From NCBI GenBank assembly GCA_934643865.1, contig CAKUCX010000001.1, positions 55,177-119,176 on the forward strand: 64,000 nt of DNA, given 5' to 3'. The translations under genes and the position numbers were made by a program. Source of the DNA: an uncultured Kiritimatiellota bacterium (lineage in GTDB: Bacteria; Verrucomicrobiota; Kiritimatiellia; RFP12; UBA1067). Of this stretch, positions 32,753 to 42,505 are shown one piece after another. The notes beneath the pieces were generated by a model, which was given only the letters and a program-made list of their open reading frames with translations, had not been told where the DNA came from and ran no database searches. Each line of letters opens with the position of its first letter. Position 1 is the first letter of the stretch.

Positions 32753-35700
32753 ATGGGGCTCCTGAATAGAATCGTGTCGGCGGCACTCGCCGTCGGACTG
32801 GTGGCGGCCGCCGAGGCCGCCTGGATCAAGGATGAGCGGCTCTGGCGGATGGACTTCTCGCCGGAGTCGATGAAGCCGTTCGAGAAGGACCTGATCAAGG
32901 GAAACAGCTACGCGCCGGACGAGGGCGTCGACGGCGCGTTGCACTGCCTTTCGACGAACAACGTCGGCACGCGCAACTTCGGCATGCCGCTTGACGTGTC
33001 CAAAATCGCGGGGCCGATCCTCGTCGAGGCGCGCGTGAAGGGCGTCGGCGTCGAGCGCGGCGAGCGGCACTTCACAGGGCCGAACCTGATGATCCACTAC
33101 TTCGACCCGACGGTGAAGAATGCCCGCAAGCGGAACGCCTGGCGCAAGCTCGCCTCCGAGTTCGGCACATTCGACTGGAAGACATGGACGCTCGTGGACG
33201 TCATCCCGACGACCGCCTCGAACCTCGCGATGGTCGTCACGCTCCAAGGTTGTCGCGGCGAGCTCTGGGTAGACGACATCACAATCTGGCGCGCGCGCGA
33301 GGTGCCGGACGACAAGGTGAGTCCCCCGGCGTCGAACCCGGCGGCGGACGCGATTCCGCGCGGGCCCTGGGCGGTCCACCCGCGCCCGGACGCGCGGCGC
33401 GGCGTCATGAGCGGGCGAGACCTCTCGGAGGATGCGTTCCGCACGCTTCGGGACTGGGGGGCGAACCTCATCCGCCTCCAGATCGCTGTCCGATCCGACG
33501 GCATTGAGACGGACGAGGACTACCTCCTGGCGCTCTCCAACCGGCTGAACGAGACGGCCGTCCATCTCGACCGTTGCCGCCGCTACGGGCTCAAGGCGTG
33601 CCTCGACCTGCACGGCGGGCCGCGCACGGAGAAGACCAAGCACGCCGCGAACGTCGTGCCGGAAGGCTACGACACGACGCTTCTTCGGCGTGCCTGGCGG
33701 ATGATCGCGACACGCTTCAAGGGCGACCCCGCCGTCTACGGCTACGATATCCTCAACGAGCCGTCCTGCACGGCGCGGACGTGGCGGCGCGTTTTCGAGG
33801 AGACCGTCGCCGAGATCCGCGCGGTCGATACGCAGATGCCCATCATCACGGAGTCGCTCGTCACCTACTATCCGCCGGAGATGAACATCATCTACTCGCC
33901 GCACTTCTACGTGCCGCACTGCCTCACACACTACGGCGTCGATACGCAGTGGAAGGTCCGCTGGTCGTACCTCAACTACATCAACGGCGTGTGGTGGGAC
34001 AAGGACCAGGTGCGCGTGGCGCTGAAGGACGTCATCGACTTCTCTCTCGCGCATCCAGAGGCGCGCGTCTACATCGGCGAGTTCAGCTGCATCTCGTGGG
34101 TGAAGAACGCGGACGCCTACCTCAACGACTGCATCGAGCTCTTCGAGGAGTACGGCTGGGACTGGACGTACCACGCCTTCCGCGAGTGGCCGCCGTGGGA
34201 CGTCGAGAAGGAGCCGGCCGCGCTTTACGACACCGATCCGTCGCACATCCGCCCGGCGAAGGGCGACACGGCGCGCAAGCGCGCGCTGCTGAAGGGCCTC
34301 CGCCGGGGGGCTCAGGCGGCCGCGAACGAGATTCCGTTCCGGTACGCCCTGCCGCGCATGCGGGCAGGCGGACGCCGCTGCGGCAGTTCGAACAGCGGGG
34401 AGTTCGCGGTTCCCGGCGTCGCGACGACGACCGACAATTCGTTCGGGACGTTCCTCTGGTCGCTTCGGAAGATCGTTCAGGCGGATCGCCGGAAGGTCTT
34501 CGTGGACAGGCGTGTACTCACCTGCTCGATCAACTGGATCCGGGACCACATCCACCAGTCCAAGGGATTCTGCCACTGGGAGCCTGACCAGACAAGCTTT
34601 CTCGACTTCATCCTCGACACGCAGCGCGCAGACGGGCAATTCTTCGAGATGGTACTGCCGCTCGACCGCAGCCAGCACTGGCAGAGCGTGCCGGCGGACT
34701 GCCGTCGCCTCTATCCGGACGACTTTCTCTCGCTCGTCCGCTTCGAGCTGGAGGCCGATGTCGAATACCTGATGGTCGAAGGCTGCGAGCGCGCCGGACG
34801 GGCGACGGGCGATGACGCCTGGCTGAAGGCGGCCCTGCCGCGCCTGGAGAGGGGCATTGACTACGTGACGCGCGACCCGAAGCGCTGGGATGCGGCGCGG
34901 GGGCTCGTCAAGCGCGGCTACACGATCGACACGTGGGACTTCACGTTCGTGGCGGATCCGTCGACGGGGCGCGACATTCGGAAGATCGTCCCCGGACTGA
35001 CGCCGATGGCGATCATGCACGGCGACAACACGGGTGTCTACGCGGCGATGCGCACGCTTGCGCGTCTGAGCCGCCGGTTCGGCGACACCGCGAAGGCGGA
35101 GGCTTGGGAACGGCGCGCGGCGGCGCTGAAGGAGCGGATCATGGACCAGCTCTGGAACGGGCGGTTCTTCACGCACCAGGTCCCGACGGACGGTTTTGCG
35201 GTGTATGACGCGCACGAGGCGGAACGCCTCTCGCTTTCGGACGCCTATGCCCTCAACCGCGGCATCCTGTCGTTGGAGGAGCGGCGCGCGGTGATCGAGG
35301 AATACCGGCGTCGACGCGAGACGACGGCGGCTTTCGCCGAGTGGTTCACGATTGACCCGCCTTACGCGCCGGGCTTCGGGCCGCCGGGCAGCGGTGTCCC
35401 CTGCGGCGAATACATGAACGGGGCGATCTGCCCGATTACGGCCGGCGAACTGGCGAAGGGGGCGTTCGAAAGCGGCTTTGAATCCTACGGCTGGGACATT
35501 ATCCGCCGCGTTCAGGCGCTCGTTGAGGGCAACGGCGGCCAGCTCCACTTCCTCTATCATCCGCAGACGCGCGCACCGCAGGGGCGTGGGCCGAGCGGAT
35601 GGGGAGCAGCGGCGGTGCTGAGTGCCGTCGACGAGGGCCTTGCGGGCATCCGTGACCTGGACAAGGGCTATCGCGAGATGGCCTTCTCGCCGCGCTGGGC

Positions 35701-35995
35701 GGTGACGCCCTACGAGGAGCTGCGCTACGTGACGGGCTACGAAGTCTCGGGCAGGTACGTGGACGTCCGCTACGTTCGCACGGCGAAAGGGCTGCGCTAT
35801 CGTCTCAAGAGCCCGGCCGAGACCGTGTGGGCGCATGTCCTTCTTCCAACTGGCGTACGGCCGGCGCGACTGACGGTTGACGGACGAGAGACGGCGTTTC
35901 AGTCCGTGCGCGTCGGCGCATCGACGTATGTCGATGCGGTCTTGCATCCGCAGGAAGGTTGCGTCGACCTGTCCGTGGGTTTTGCGGGCGAATAG
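32753..35995 (+). CDS. GH5 cellulase-like domain fused to a six-hairpin glycosidase domain
   Basis: 1080 residues with a signal peptide (1-22). Residues about 25-190: beta-sandwich (carbohydrate-binding-like) domain. About 200-510: GH5-type TIM barrel, with E336 in DILNEPSC as acid/base and E443 in YIGEFSC as nucleophile. About 545-1080: an alpha/alpha-barrel resembling GH95/GH78/GH63-type six-hairpin glycosidases (TTDNSFGTFLW, WEPDQTSFLDFIL, HGDNTGVYAAMRTL, YMNGAICPITAGELA) and a C-terminal beta-domain. Two catalytic modules in one chain suggest sequential attack on one polysaccharide. Family numbers of the second module are uncertain. Confidence 0.75.
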   Translation: MGLLNRIVSAALAVGLVAAAEAAWIKDERLWRMDFSPESMKPFEKDLIKGNSYAPDEGVDGALHCLSTNNVGTRNFGMPLDVSKIAGPILVEARVKGVGVERGERHFTGPNLMIHYFDPTVKNARKRNAWRKLASEFGTFDWKTWTLVDVIPTTASNLAMVVTLQGCRGELWVDDITIWRAREVPDDKVSPPASNPAADAIPRGPWAVHPRPDARRGVMSGRDLSEDAFRTLRDWGANLIRLQIAVRSDGIETDEDYLLALSNRLNETAVHLDRCRRYGLKACLDLHGGPRTEKTKHAANVVPEGYDTTLLRRAWRMIATRFKGDPAVYGYDILNEPSCTARTWRRVFEETVAEIRAVDTQMPIITESLVTYYPPEMNIIYSPHFYVPHCLTHYGVDTQWKVRWSYLNYINGVWWDKDQVRVALKDVIDFSLAHPEARVYIGEFSCISWVKNADAYLNDCIELFEEYGWDWTYHAFREWPPWDVEKEPAALYDTDPSHIRPAKGDTARKRALLKGLRRGAQAAANEIPFRYALPRMRAGGRRCGSSNSGEFAVPGVATTTDNSFGTFLWSLRKIVQADRRKVFVDRRVLTCSINWIRDHIHQSKGFCHWEPDQTSFLDFILDTQRADGQFFEMVLPLDRSQHWQSVPADCRRLYPDDFLSLVRFELEADVEYLMVEGCERAGRATGDDAWLKAALPRLERGIDYVTRDPKRWDAARGLVKRGYTIDTWDFTFVADPSTGRDIRKIVPGLTPMAIMHGDNTGVYAAMRTLARLSRRFGDTAKAEAWERRAAALKERIMDQLWNGRFFTHQVPTDGFAVYDAHEAERLSLSDAYALNRGILSLEERRAVIEEYRRRRETTAAFAEWFTIDPPYAPGFGPPGSGVPCGEYMNGAICPITAGELAKGAFESGFESYGWDIIRRVQALVEGNGGQLHFLYHPQTRAPQGRGPSGWGAAAVLSAVDEGLAGIRDLDKGYREMAFSPRWAVTPYEELRYVTGYEVSGRYVDVRYVRTAKGLRYRLKSPAETVWAHVLLPTGVRPARLTVDGRETAFQSVRVGASTYVDAVLHPQEGCVDLSVGFAGE

Positions 35996-36019
35996 GCATT
36001 TGCAAGAGGAGGAAACGAC

Positions 36020-36903
36020 ATGACGAGAAGGGAATTTGCCTGAGGGGCGGCGGCATTTGCGGCGACGGGCGTTCGCCCGGTCGCTGCCGGGGACGACGGT
36101 CATTTCTGAAGGGCGCGCTGGGGGCGGGCGTGGTGGCGGCGTTCGACGCGCGCGCGTTCGACGCGGCGCGGACGGCGGGCGGCACGCCGAAGACGCTTGT
36201 GCTGGGGGGCGGCGTGTTCGCGCTCGGCTACGCGCTCGCCCATCCGCAGGAGACGCTCGTCCTGGAACGCGGCATCCACCTCGGGCTCGACTTCGCGGGG
36301 ACGGTCGGCCCTGCGGCGCCGGGCGTGCCCACAACGGCGCTGGGCGCGGAGCTGCTTGCGAAGATGACGGAGGCCCGGATCGTGCGGGACGGCGCGCTGG
36401 AACTGCCGCCGCTGGCGGACTTCCTGTCCGTCTTCTTCCAGGAGCATGGCGGGCGGGCGTTCATGAACGCCGATCTCGTGGGGCTTGAACGGCGGCCGCA
36501 CGGCTATCGCGTGCGCATCGTCGGCGGCGGAACGGAGGGCCTTTCGCAGTTCGACGTCGGCGGGTTCGTCGACACGACCGACATCGGCTGGCGGAACTTC
36601 GGCGCGGATGCGGTGACCGCAAAGCGCTTCGGGGGCATCGCCGGCGACTTCTCCTCTTTCACCGTCGATCTGCCGCCGGCGGACGGCTGGCACGCGGCAC
36701 GGATCAAGCTCTACGACGCCTGGAAGGCGGCGGGGCATCGGCCCGGGGACCTTCTCGCGGAGGTGAACGCCGTCAAGTGCTTCTACGGGGAGAAGCGCGT
36801 CCAGCGCCGGAACGGCGAACTGGGATACGTCTGGACGCCGTCCGGGCAGTTCCCCGACCTCATCACGGCCTTCGAGGAGGGAAGCAAATGGACAGCTGCC
36901 TGA
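36020..36903 (+). pseudogene. FAD-dependent oxidoreductase, 5' end disabled
   Basis: A perfect ribosome-binding site (GAGGAGGAAACGAC) and ATG 36020 open MTRREFA, a Tat signal start, but codon eight is TGA (36041-36043). Reading past it gives GAAAFAATGVRPVAAGDDG and another TGA. In a different frame a second Tat-like motif RRSFLKGALGAG begins near 36100 and runs on as a flavoprotein (KTLVLGGGVFALGYALAH, TLVLERGIHLG, FVDTTDIGWRNFG) to the stop at 36903. That frame has no ATG or GTG start before its signal peptide. So a frameshift or two fused start regions break the gene, unless the assembly is wrong here. Confidence 0.6.
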
Positions 36904-38696
36904 TCGTCCAGGGGCGGAGGGCCGTGAAGCGGCTGGCGTCCGCGCCCGTGTTCGAAGGCGACTACGACGTCGCCGTGATCGGCCTGGGCACGGCCGGGGC
37001 CGTGGCGTTCCGCACGGCGGCGCAGGACGGGCTGAAGGTGATTGGCATCGAGCGGCTGTCGGGCATGGGCGGCCTCTCCACGCTCGGCGCCGTGTGCTTC
37101 GGGGGCGGACTCACCGTGCAGCTCGATGCATACGAGCGGTGCGCCGAAAAGGGCACGGTCGAATACGGCGCCGTCCTCGGGGCGCTGTTCATGGAGGGCG
37201 CACGGATCGTCGGGTTCGAGTATTTCACGAACGGCGTCGCCCACCGCGTGCGCGCACGGGCCATCCTCGACGCAACGGGAAACGCGACGGTGGCGCATCT
37301 GGCGGGCGTGCGGCTGAGGCGGGGGCGCGCCATCGACGGCGCGATGGGGGCGTGCGCGCGCGGCGAGACGTGGCTCGACAACGGGAAGACCGCGCCGCGG
37401 CCCATCTACGCGAATCGTCCGTTCGACCTGACGCGCTCGGCGCGGGAATACTCCGAAACCGTCACGTGGCTGGCCGGCTGGCGCCATCAGACGTGGAAGG
37501 GCCTGCGGAGGAGCGCGCGGATGCTGCGCCCCGCGACGATGCTCGGCGCGCGGGAGGAGTGCCGCGCCACCACCGAGGAGATGGTCACGCTCGCGGACGC
37601 GATTGCGGAGAGGCCGTTCCCGAATCCGCTGTTCTTCGCGTGCGAGCCCGAGGACCTTCCGGTCTTCTACGGCGACCATGCCTTCGAGAGCGAGGAGATC
37701 CGGAACTGGAAGGTCCACTGCGGGCTGCCGATGTTCAGGTTCCCGTCGTCTGTCCCCTACGGCACGATCGTCGCGAAGGGCGTGGACAACCTCTGGGTGC
37801 CCTCCAAGCACTTCGGGGTCTCCCACGACCTCGGCGGCTCGCTGCGGATGCAGCCGGAGATGCGGAAGACCGGGTACGCGGCGGCCTGCGCGGCGAAGAT
37901 CGCGCTTGCCCGGGGTCTCAAGGCGAAGGACGTCCCCTACGCGGACCTCAAGCCCCTTCTCGACAAGGCGGGATGCCTGCGGCGGCGCCCGGGCTGCGAA
38001 CGGACGAACGTCTACCATGGGCGGCCGTTCGAGCCCTTCTCGGACGACCAGGTCGTTGCGGCCCTGCGCATCGACGTCACGCGCACGGCGGAATGGTGGC
38101 AGGGCGCGGCCGGCAAGGCGAGCGGGACGCCGGCGGAGTGCGCGGCCTACGCCTACTGGACGGCGTGGAAATGCCGCGTGGGCGGGACGGCGGAGGCGCG
38201 GCAGGCGCTTGCGGACAAGCTGGCGGCGGCGATGGCGCGGGAGGTCCGCTTCGCCGGGAACTACGCGGTCGCACTCGGGCTCATGAAGGATCCTCGCGCG
38301 CGGCCCGTGCTGCGGGAGATCGTCGGCCATCCGGGCGGCGCGCGGGATCCCGTGATCCGAAATGCCTATCCCAACCGGATCAAGGCGCTCGACCTGCTGC
38401 GGCAGTTCAGGGACCGCGCGAGCGTGCCCGCGCTGCAGGCGATCGTCCGGGACGCGGCGAAAACCTTCACGGCGGGGCTGGCCGAGGCGCAGGCCTTCGG
38501 CGGCGGCGAGCCGGTCTGCCGCTTCCAGGCCCTTTCCTACGCGATGATGGCGCTCAGGGACATGGGCGCGGACATCCCCGATGTCGCATTCCCCGTACTC
38601 CGCTGCGAAATGGACGGCAGCGATCTCGCGGACAAGCTGCGGATGCTGAAAGGAGGCCGCCGTGTCCCGTCGGAGGCCGGCCCCGGACGAGGCTAG
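36888..38696 (+). CDS. FAD-dependent oxidoreductase (FAD_oxidored family)
   Basis: 602 residues. Rossmann motif in YDVAVIGLGTAGAVAF (about 26-41), then GMGGLSTLGAV, and a late ATGNATVAHLAG block bind FAD. The middle has PSSVPYGTIV and VPSKHFGVSHDLGGSLRMQPEM, typical of PF12831 flavoproteins; the C-terminal 150 residues are helical HEAT-like. ATG 36888 has GAGGAGGGAAGC upstream and overlaps the broken upstream flavoprotein by 16 bases, so the two once formed a coupled pair. Likely oxidises a sugar-derived product of the neighbouring GH enzymes (inference). No signal peptide here. Convergent with the sigma-54 gene, ends overlapping by four bases. Confidence 0.75.
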   Translation: MDSCLIVQGRRAVKRLASAPVFEGDYDVAVIGLGTAGAVAFRTAAQDGLKVIGIERLSGMGGLSTLGAVCFGGGLTVQLDAYERCAEKGTVEYGAVLGALFMEGARIVGFEYFTNGVAHRVRARAILDATGNATVAHLAGVRLRRGRAIDGAMGACARGETWLDNGKTAPRPIYANRPFDLTRSAREYSETVTWLAGWRHQTWKGLRRSARMLRPATMLGAREECRATTEEMVTLADAIAERPFPNPLFFACEPEDLPVFYGDHAFESEEIRNWKVHCGLPMFRFPSSVPYGTIVAKGVDNLWVPSKHFGVSHDLGGSLRMQPEMRKTGYAAACAAKIALARGLKAKDVPYADLKPLLDKAGCLRRRPGCERTNVYHGRPFEPFSDDQVVAALRIDVTRTAEWWQGAAGKASGTPAECAAYAYWTAWKCRVGGTAEARQALADKLAAAMAREVRFAGNYAVALGLMKDPRARPVLREIVGHPGGARDPVIRNAYPNRIKALDLLRQFRDRASVPALQAIVRDAAKTFTAGLAEAQAFGGGEPVCRFQALSYAMMALRDMGADIPDVAFPVLRCEMDGSDLADKLRMLKGGRRVPSEAGPGRG

Positions 38697-40237
38697 GCGC
38701 GGCCCTTCTGCTTGAAGGACGCCGAGCCGACGCGGCCGAGCCGGTAGCTCATCATCCGGGGCGAGATCCCCAGCTCGCGCGCCGCCGCGCTGTGGTTGCC
38801 GCCGTTGCGACGCAGCGCCTCCTCCAGCACGCGCCGCTCGAACGCCTCCAGCTGCTCGTCGAGCGTGAGCGTCGTGTTGCCCCGAAAGGGATCCTCGGCG
38901 AACTCCTCGGTCTGAAGCGCCGTCGGCAGGTTGTAGCTGTGGATGCAGTCGTCCTTCGCCGTGAGGACGGCCCGCTCGATGCAGTTCTCCAGCTCGCGCA
39001 CGTTCCCCGGCCACGCATACGCCTGGAGCATGTTCATCGCGGGCACCGAGAACTGCGTGACGCCCTTCTCGTACTTCGCACTCATCTTCGTGAGGAAGTG
39101 CTGCGCGAGGAGAAGCACGTCGTCCGCGCGGTCCGCGAGGCGCGGCAGGGAGATCGGGAAGACGGAGAGGCGGTAGTAGAGGTCTTCGCGGAAGAGCTTC
39201 TTCGCCATGAGGTCTTCGAGATTGCGGCTCGTCGCCGCGATGAAGCGCACGTCGCTCGTGAGCGTCTCGTTCGAGCCGACGCGCGAGAACGTGCGCTCCT
39301 GGAGGAAGCGCAGCAGCTTCACCTGCACGGGGACCGAGAGGTCGCCGATCTCGTCGAGGAAAAGCGTGCCGCCGTTCGCCGCCTCCGCGCGGCCGATCCG
39401 GCGCTCGCGCGCGTCCGTGAAGGCCCCCTTCTCGTGCCCGAAGAGCTCCGACTCGACGAGCGCCTCGGGGAGCGCCGCGCAGTTGAGGACGACGAACGGG
39501 CGGTCCCTGCGCAGCGACAGGCTCTGGATCGCCTGCGCGACGAGTTCCTTGCCCGTGCCGCTCTCGCCCCGGATGAGGACGGTCGCGCCGCTCGGCGCGA
39601 CTTGGCGGATCTGCTCGTAGACGCCGCGCATCTCGGGGCAGTTCCCGATGAGGCGGCCCGGCGTCTCGGCGATGATGTCACGGAGGCGCCGGTTCTCCTT
39701 CACGAGGGCCGCCTGCTCGGCGTCCTCCGCGCGGCAGACGAACGCCGCCTCGGCGACGAGGTTCGCGATGATCTCCAGGAGCGCGACGTCCCGCGCGAGC
39801 GAGCCCGTGTCGCCCGTCATCTCGCGGTCGGCCGACATCGTGCCGATGATCTGCCCCCGGTGGAGAAGCGGCACGCAGACGAACGAGAGCGCCTCGTTGA
39901 TCGTGCGGCTCTGCGTGCGGTTCAGGAAGCGGCGGTCCCGGCGCACGTCGCAGACGACCTCCGCGCGCCCCGTCTTCGCGACGAGCCCCGTGATGCCCTC
40001 GCCGATGTGGTAGCGTCCCAGCGCGCGCTCCTCGGCGTTAAGCTTGCGCGAGGAGGCGACGATCCGCAGCTCATCCCCCTCCAGAAGGGTGAAGTTGCCG
40101 CGCAGCATGCCCATGCTGCGCTCAAGGATGACGATCACCTCTTCAAGGAGCTTGCGCACGTTGCGCTCGCGCGCGACGGCGGAGGCGATTTCACGCAGAA
40201 CGGAGATCTCGGTTGTCAGGCGGCTCAGTGCGTCCAT
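38693..40237 (-). CDS. Sigma-54-dependent transcriptional activator (NifA-like, GAF domain)
   Basis: 514 residues. GAF sensor domain (about 20-170), AAA+ domain with Walker A GESGTGK (224-230), Walker B FLDEIG (293-298), and a Fis-type helix-turn-helix (NHSAAARELGISPRMMSYRL, about 485-505). The sigma-54-contact loop reads GAFTDA (271-276) instead of GAFTGA. Spacing of a TACACT -10 box leaves only a three-base leader before ATG 40237, with no Shine-Dalgarno. No target promoter was assigned. Confidence 0.88.
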   Translation of the reverse strand: MDALSRLTTEISVLREIASAVARERNVRKLLEEVIVILERSMGMLRGNFTLLEGDELRIVASSRKLNAEERALGRYHIGEGITGLVAKTGRAEVVCDVRRDRRFLNRTQSRTINEALSFVCVPLLHRGQIIGTMSADREMTGDTGSLARDVALLEIIANLVAEAAFVCRAEDAEQAALVKENRRLRDIIAETPGRLIGNCPEMRGVYEQIRQVAPSGATVLIRGESGTGKELVAQAIQSLSLRRDRPFVVLNCAALPEALVESELFGHEKGAFTDARERRIGRAEAANGGTLFLDEIGDLSVPVQVKLLRFLQERTFSRVGSNETLTSDVRFIAATSRNLEDLMAKKLFREDLYYRLSVFPISLPRLADRADDVLLLAQHFLTKMSAKYEKGVTQFSVPAMNMLQAYAWPGNVRELENCIERAVLTAKDDCIHSYNLPTALQTEEFAEDPFRGNTTLTLDEQLEAFERRVLEEALRRNGGNHSAAARELGISPRMMSYRLGRVGSASFKQKGRA

Positions 40238-40246
40238 TGCGCGGAT

Positions 40247-40252
40247 AGTGTA
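40247..40252 (-). promoter_or_regulatory. -10 box of the sigma-54 activator, near-leaderless
   Basis: TACACT with TTGC before it on the minus strand; transcription predicted near 40240, three bases before ATG. Confidence 0.4.
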
Positions 40253-40312
40253 GCAAAACGCGCCTCGGCGCGCCACGGGCGATCGCGCGCGGCGCGGGCG
40301 GCGGCGGAGACG

Positions 40313-40345
40313 AAGGCGGCGCCGCGGAAACCGCGGCGCCGCCTT
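40313..40345 (-). terminator. Strong hairpin after pnp
   Basis: Perfect 15-bp stem with a 3-base loop: AAGGCGGCGCCGCGG, then TTT, then its complement, on the minus strand. It starts 20 bases past the pnp stop. There is no T-tract, so it may act as an mRNA-stabilising or Rho-linked terminator. Confidence 0.7.
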
Positions 40346-40364
40346 CTCGGGGGGATCCCGACGC

Positions 40365-42485
40365 CTACGCCTGCGCGGCGGCGTCGGCCTCCCGCATCGC
40401 CTCGCGGCGCGAGAGCTTGATACGGCCGCGGTCGTCCACGCCGATGCACTTCACGCGCACGACGTCGCCGACCTTGCAGACCGCCTCCACGTTCGGAACG
40501 CGCTTGTCGCTCAGCTCCGAGATGTGGCAGAGGCCGTCCTTGCCGGGCAGGATCTCGATGAAGGCGCCGAACTCCTTGATGCCCGTCACCGTGCCCTCGT
40601 AGATCTTGCCGGGCTCGGCCTCGGCCGTCACGCCGTTGACCTCGTCCTTGGCGCTCTGCATCATTTCGGACGAGGTGGCCATGATCGTGACGATGCCGAG
40701 GCTGCCCTTCTCCTCGATGTCGATCTGGGCGCCCGTCTTCTCGCAGATGCCCTTGATCGTCTCGCCGCCCTTGCCGATGAGCGCGCCGATCTTGTCGGCG
40801 GGGATCTCGACGACCTCCATGCGCGGCGCGTACGGGTTGAGCGCGGCGCGCGGCGCGGGGAGGACGCCCTCCATGAAGTCGATGATCTTCAGGCGCGCGT
40901 CGTGCGCGGCCTTGATCGCGCCCTCCACGAGGTCCCACGTCAGGCCGCGCAGCTTCAGGTCAACCTGGAAGCCCGTGATGCCCTTCTTCGTGCCGCCGAC
41001 CTTGAAGTCCATGTCGCCGCAGTGGTCCTCGGCGCCGAGGATGTCGGTGACGAGCACCTTCTGGCTCTGGTCGTCGTTCGTGAAGAGGCCGATCGAAATG
41101 CCCGCGACCGTGCGCTTGATCGGCACGCCCGCGTCCATGAGCGCAAGGCAGCCGTTGCAGATCGAGGCCATCGACGAGGAGCCGTTCGAGCCCATGATCT
41201 CGGAGACGACGCGGATCGAATACGGGAAGTCGTCCGGCAGCACCTCCGCGAGCGAACGCTCGGCGAGGGCGCCGTGGCCGATCTCGCGGCGGCCCGTGGA
41301 GCCGAGGCGCCCGACCTCGCCCGTGCAGTAGGGCGGGAAGTTGTAGTGGAGGATGAAGCGCTGGCTCGTGGGCCCGCCCGTCACCGAGTCGAGGTCCTGC
41401 GCGTCCTTCTTCGAGCCGAGCGTGACCGACGCGAACGACTGCGTCTCGCCGCGCGAGAAGATCGCCGAACCGTGGAGGCGGGGAAGCACCCCCACCTGCG
41501 CGGCGAGCGGGCGGATCTCATGCTGGGCGCGGCCGTCGATGCGCAGGCCCTTTTCGAGGACGTTCTTGCGGACGGTCTCGATCTCAAGCGCGTCGAAGAG
41601 GTGGACGAAGCCGACGGCGTCGACCTCGGGCCACTTCTCGGAGACCTTCTTGAGCAGGTCCTCCTTGATCGCGGAGACCTGTCCCTGGCGTTCGAGCTTG
41701 CCCTTGATGAGGAGCGCGGCCGCGAGGGCCTCGCCGCCCTCCGCGCGCATGAAGTCCATCTTGTCGGCCGGCTGCGGGACGTCCTTGATGTCCTTGTCCG
41801 GCTTGCCGAGGGCGCGGCGCATCTCGATCTGGAGGTCGATGATCTTCTCGACCTCCTCGTGCGCGCGCTTGAGGGCGGCGAGGAAGTCCTCGTCGGAGAT
41901 CTCGGAGGCGGAGCCCTCCATCATGAGGAACTTGCCGCGGATGCCGGCGTAGAGGAGGTCGATGTCGCTCTTCGCCTTCTGCTCGTGCGTCGGGTTGATG
42001 ACCCACTGGCCGTCGACGCGGCCGATGCGCACGCAGCCGATCGGGCCCATGAACGGGATCTCCGAGATGTGCAGCGCCGCCGAGGAGGCGTTCACGGCGA
42101 GGAAGTCGGCCTCGCGCGTGCCGTCCGACTGGATGAGCATGCTGTTGACCTGCACGTCGTTGTAGTACCCGTCGGGGAAGAGCGGGCGGATCGGGCGGTC
42201 GCACATGCGCGCCGTGAGGATCTCCTTCGCGCTCGGCCGCGCCTCGCGCTTGAAGAAGCCGCCGGGGAACTTGCCGCCGGCGTAGAACTTCTCGCGGTAC
42301 TCGCACTGGAGCGGGAAGAAGTCGATGCCCTCGCGGGGCGTATCCGTGTTCGTGACGGCCGTGAAGACCGTCGTGTCGCCGTAGGAGCACGTCACCGCGC
42401 CGGCGGCCTGCTGGGCGAGGAGGCCCGTCTCGAAGACGAGGTCCTGGCCCGCGATGTTCACCTTGAACTGCTTTGCACCTTGCAT
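40365..42485 (-). CDS. pnp: Polyribonucleotide nucleotidyltransferase (PNPase)
   Basis: 706 residues, standard length. 3'-5' phosphorolytic RNA decay in the degradosome. Two RNase PH domains (FFPLQCEYREKFYAGGKFPGGF pattern and GSTGRREIGHGALAERSL pattern with the phosphate-binding SNGSSSMAS), then KH (about 560-620; IGKGGETIK) and S1 (about 625-690; EFGAFIEILPGKDGLCHIS as pattern). ATG 42485 with GGAC/GGAA upstream. It follows rpsO by 20 bases, the conserved rpsO-pnp order. Confidence 0.97.
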   Translation of the reverse strand: MQGAKQFKVNIAGQDLVFETGLLAQQAAGAVTCSYGDTTVFTAVTNTDTPREGIDFFPLQCEYREKFYAGGKFPGGFFKREARPSAKEILTARMCDRPIRPLFPDGYYNDVQVNSMLIQSDGTREADFLAVNASSAALHISEIPFMGPIGCVRIGRVDGQWVINPTHEQKAKSDIDLLYAGIRGKFLMMEGSASEISDEDFLAALKRAHEEVEKIIDLQIEMRRALGKPDKDIKDVPQPADKMDFMRAEGGEALAAALLIKGKLERQGQVSAIKEDLLKKVSEKWPEVDAVGFVHLFDALEIETVRKNVLEKGLRIDGRAQHEIRPLAAQVGVLPRLHGSAIFSRGETQSFASVTLGSKKDAQDLDSVTGGPTSQRFILHYNFPPYCTGEVGRLGSTGRREIGHGALAERSLAEVLPDDFPYSIRVVSEIMGSNGSSSMASICNGCLALMDAGVPIKRTVAGISIGLFTNDDQSQKVLVTDILGAEDHCGDMDFKVGGTKKGITGFQVDLKLRGLTWDLVEGAIKAAHDARLKIIDFMEGVLPAPRAALNPYAPRMEVVEIPADKIGALIGKGGETIKGICEKTGAQIDIEEKGSLGIVTIMATSSEMMQSAKDEVNGVTAEAEPGKIYEGTVTGIKEFGAFIEILPGKDGLCHISELSDKRVPNVEAVCKVGDVVRVKCIGVDDRGRIKLSRREAMREADAAAQA

Positions 42486-42505
42486 GGGATGGTTTCCGTC
42501 CTTCC

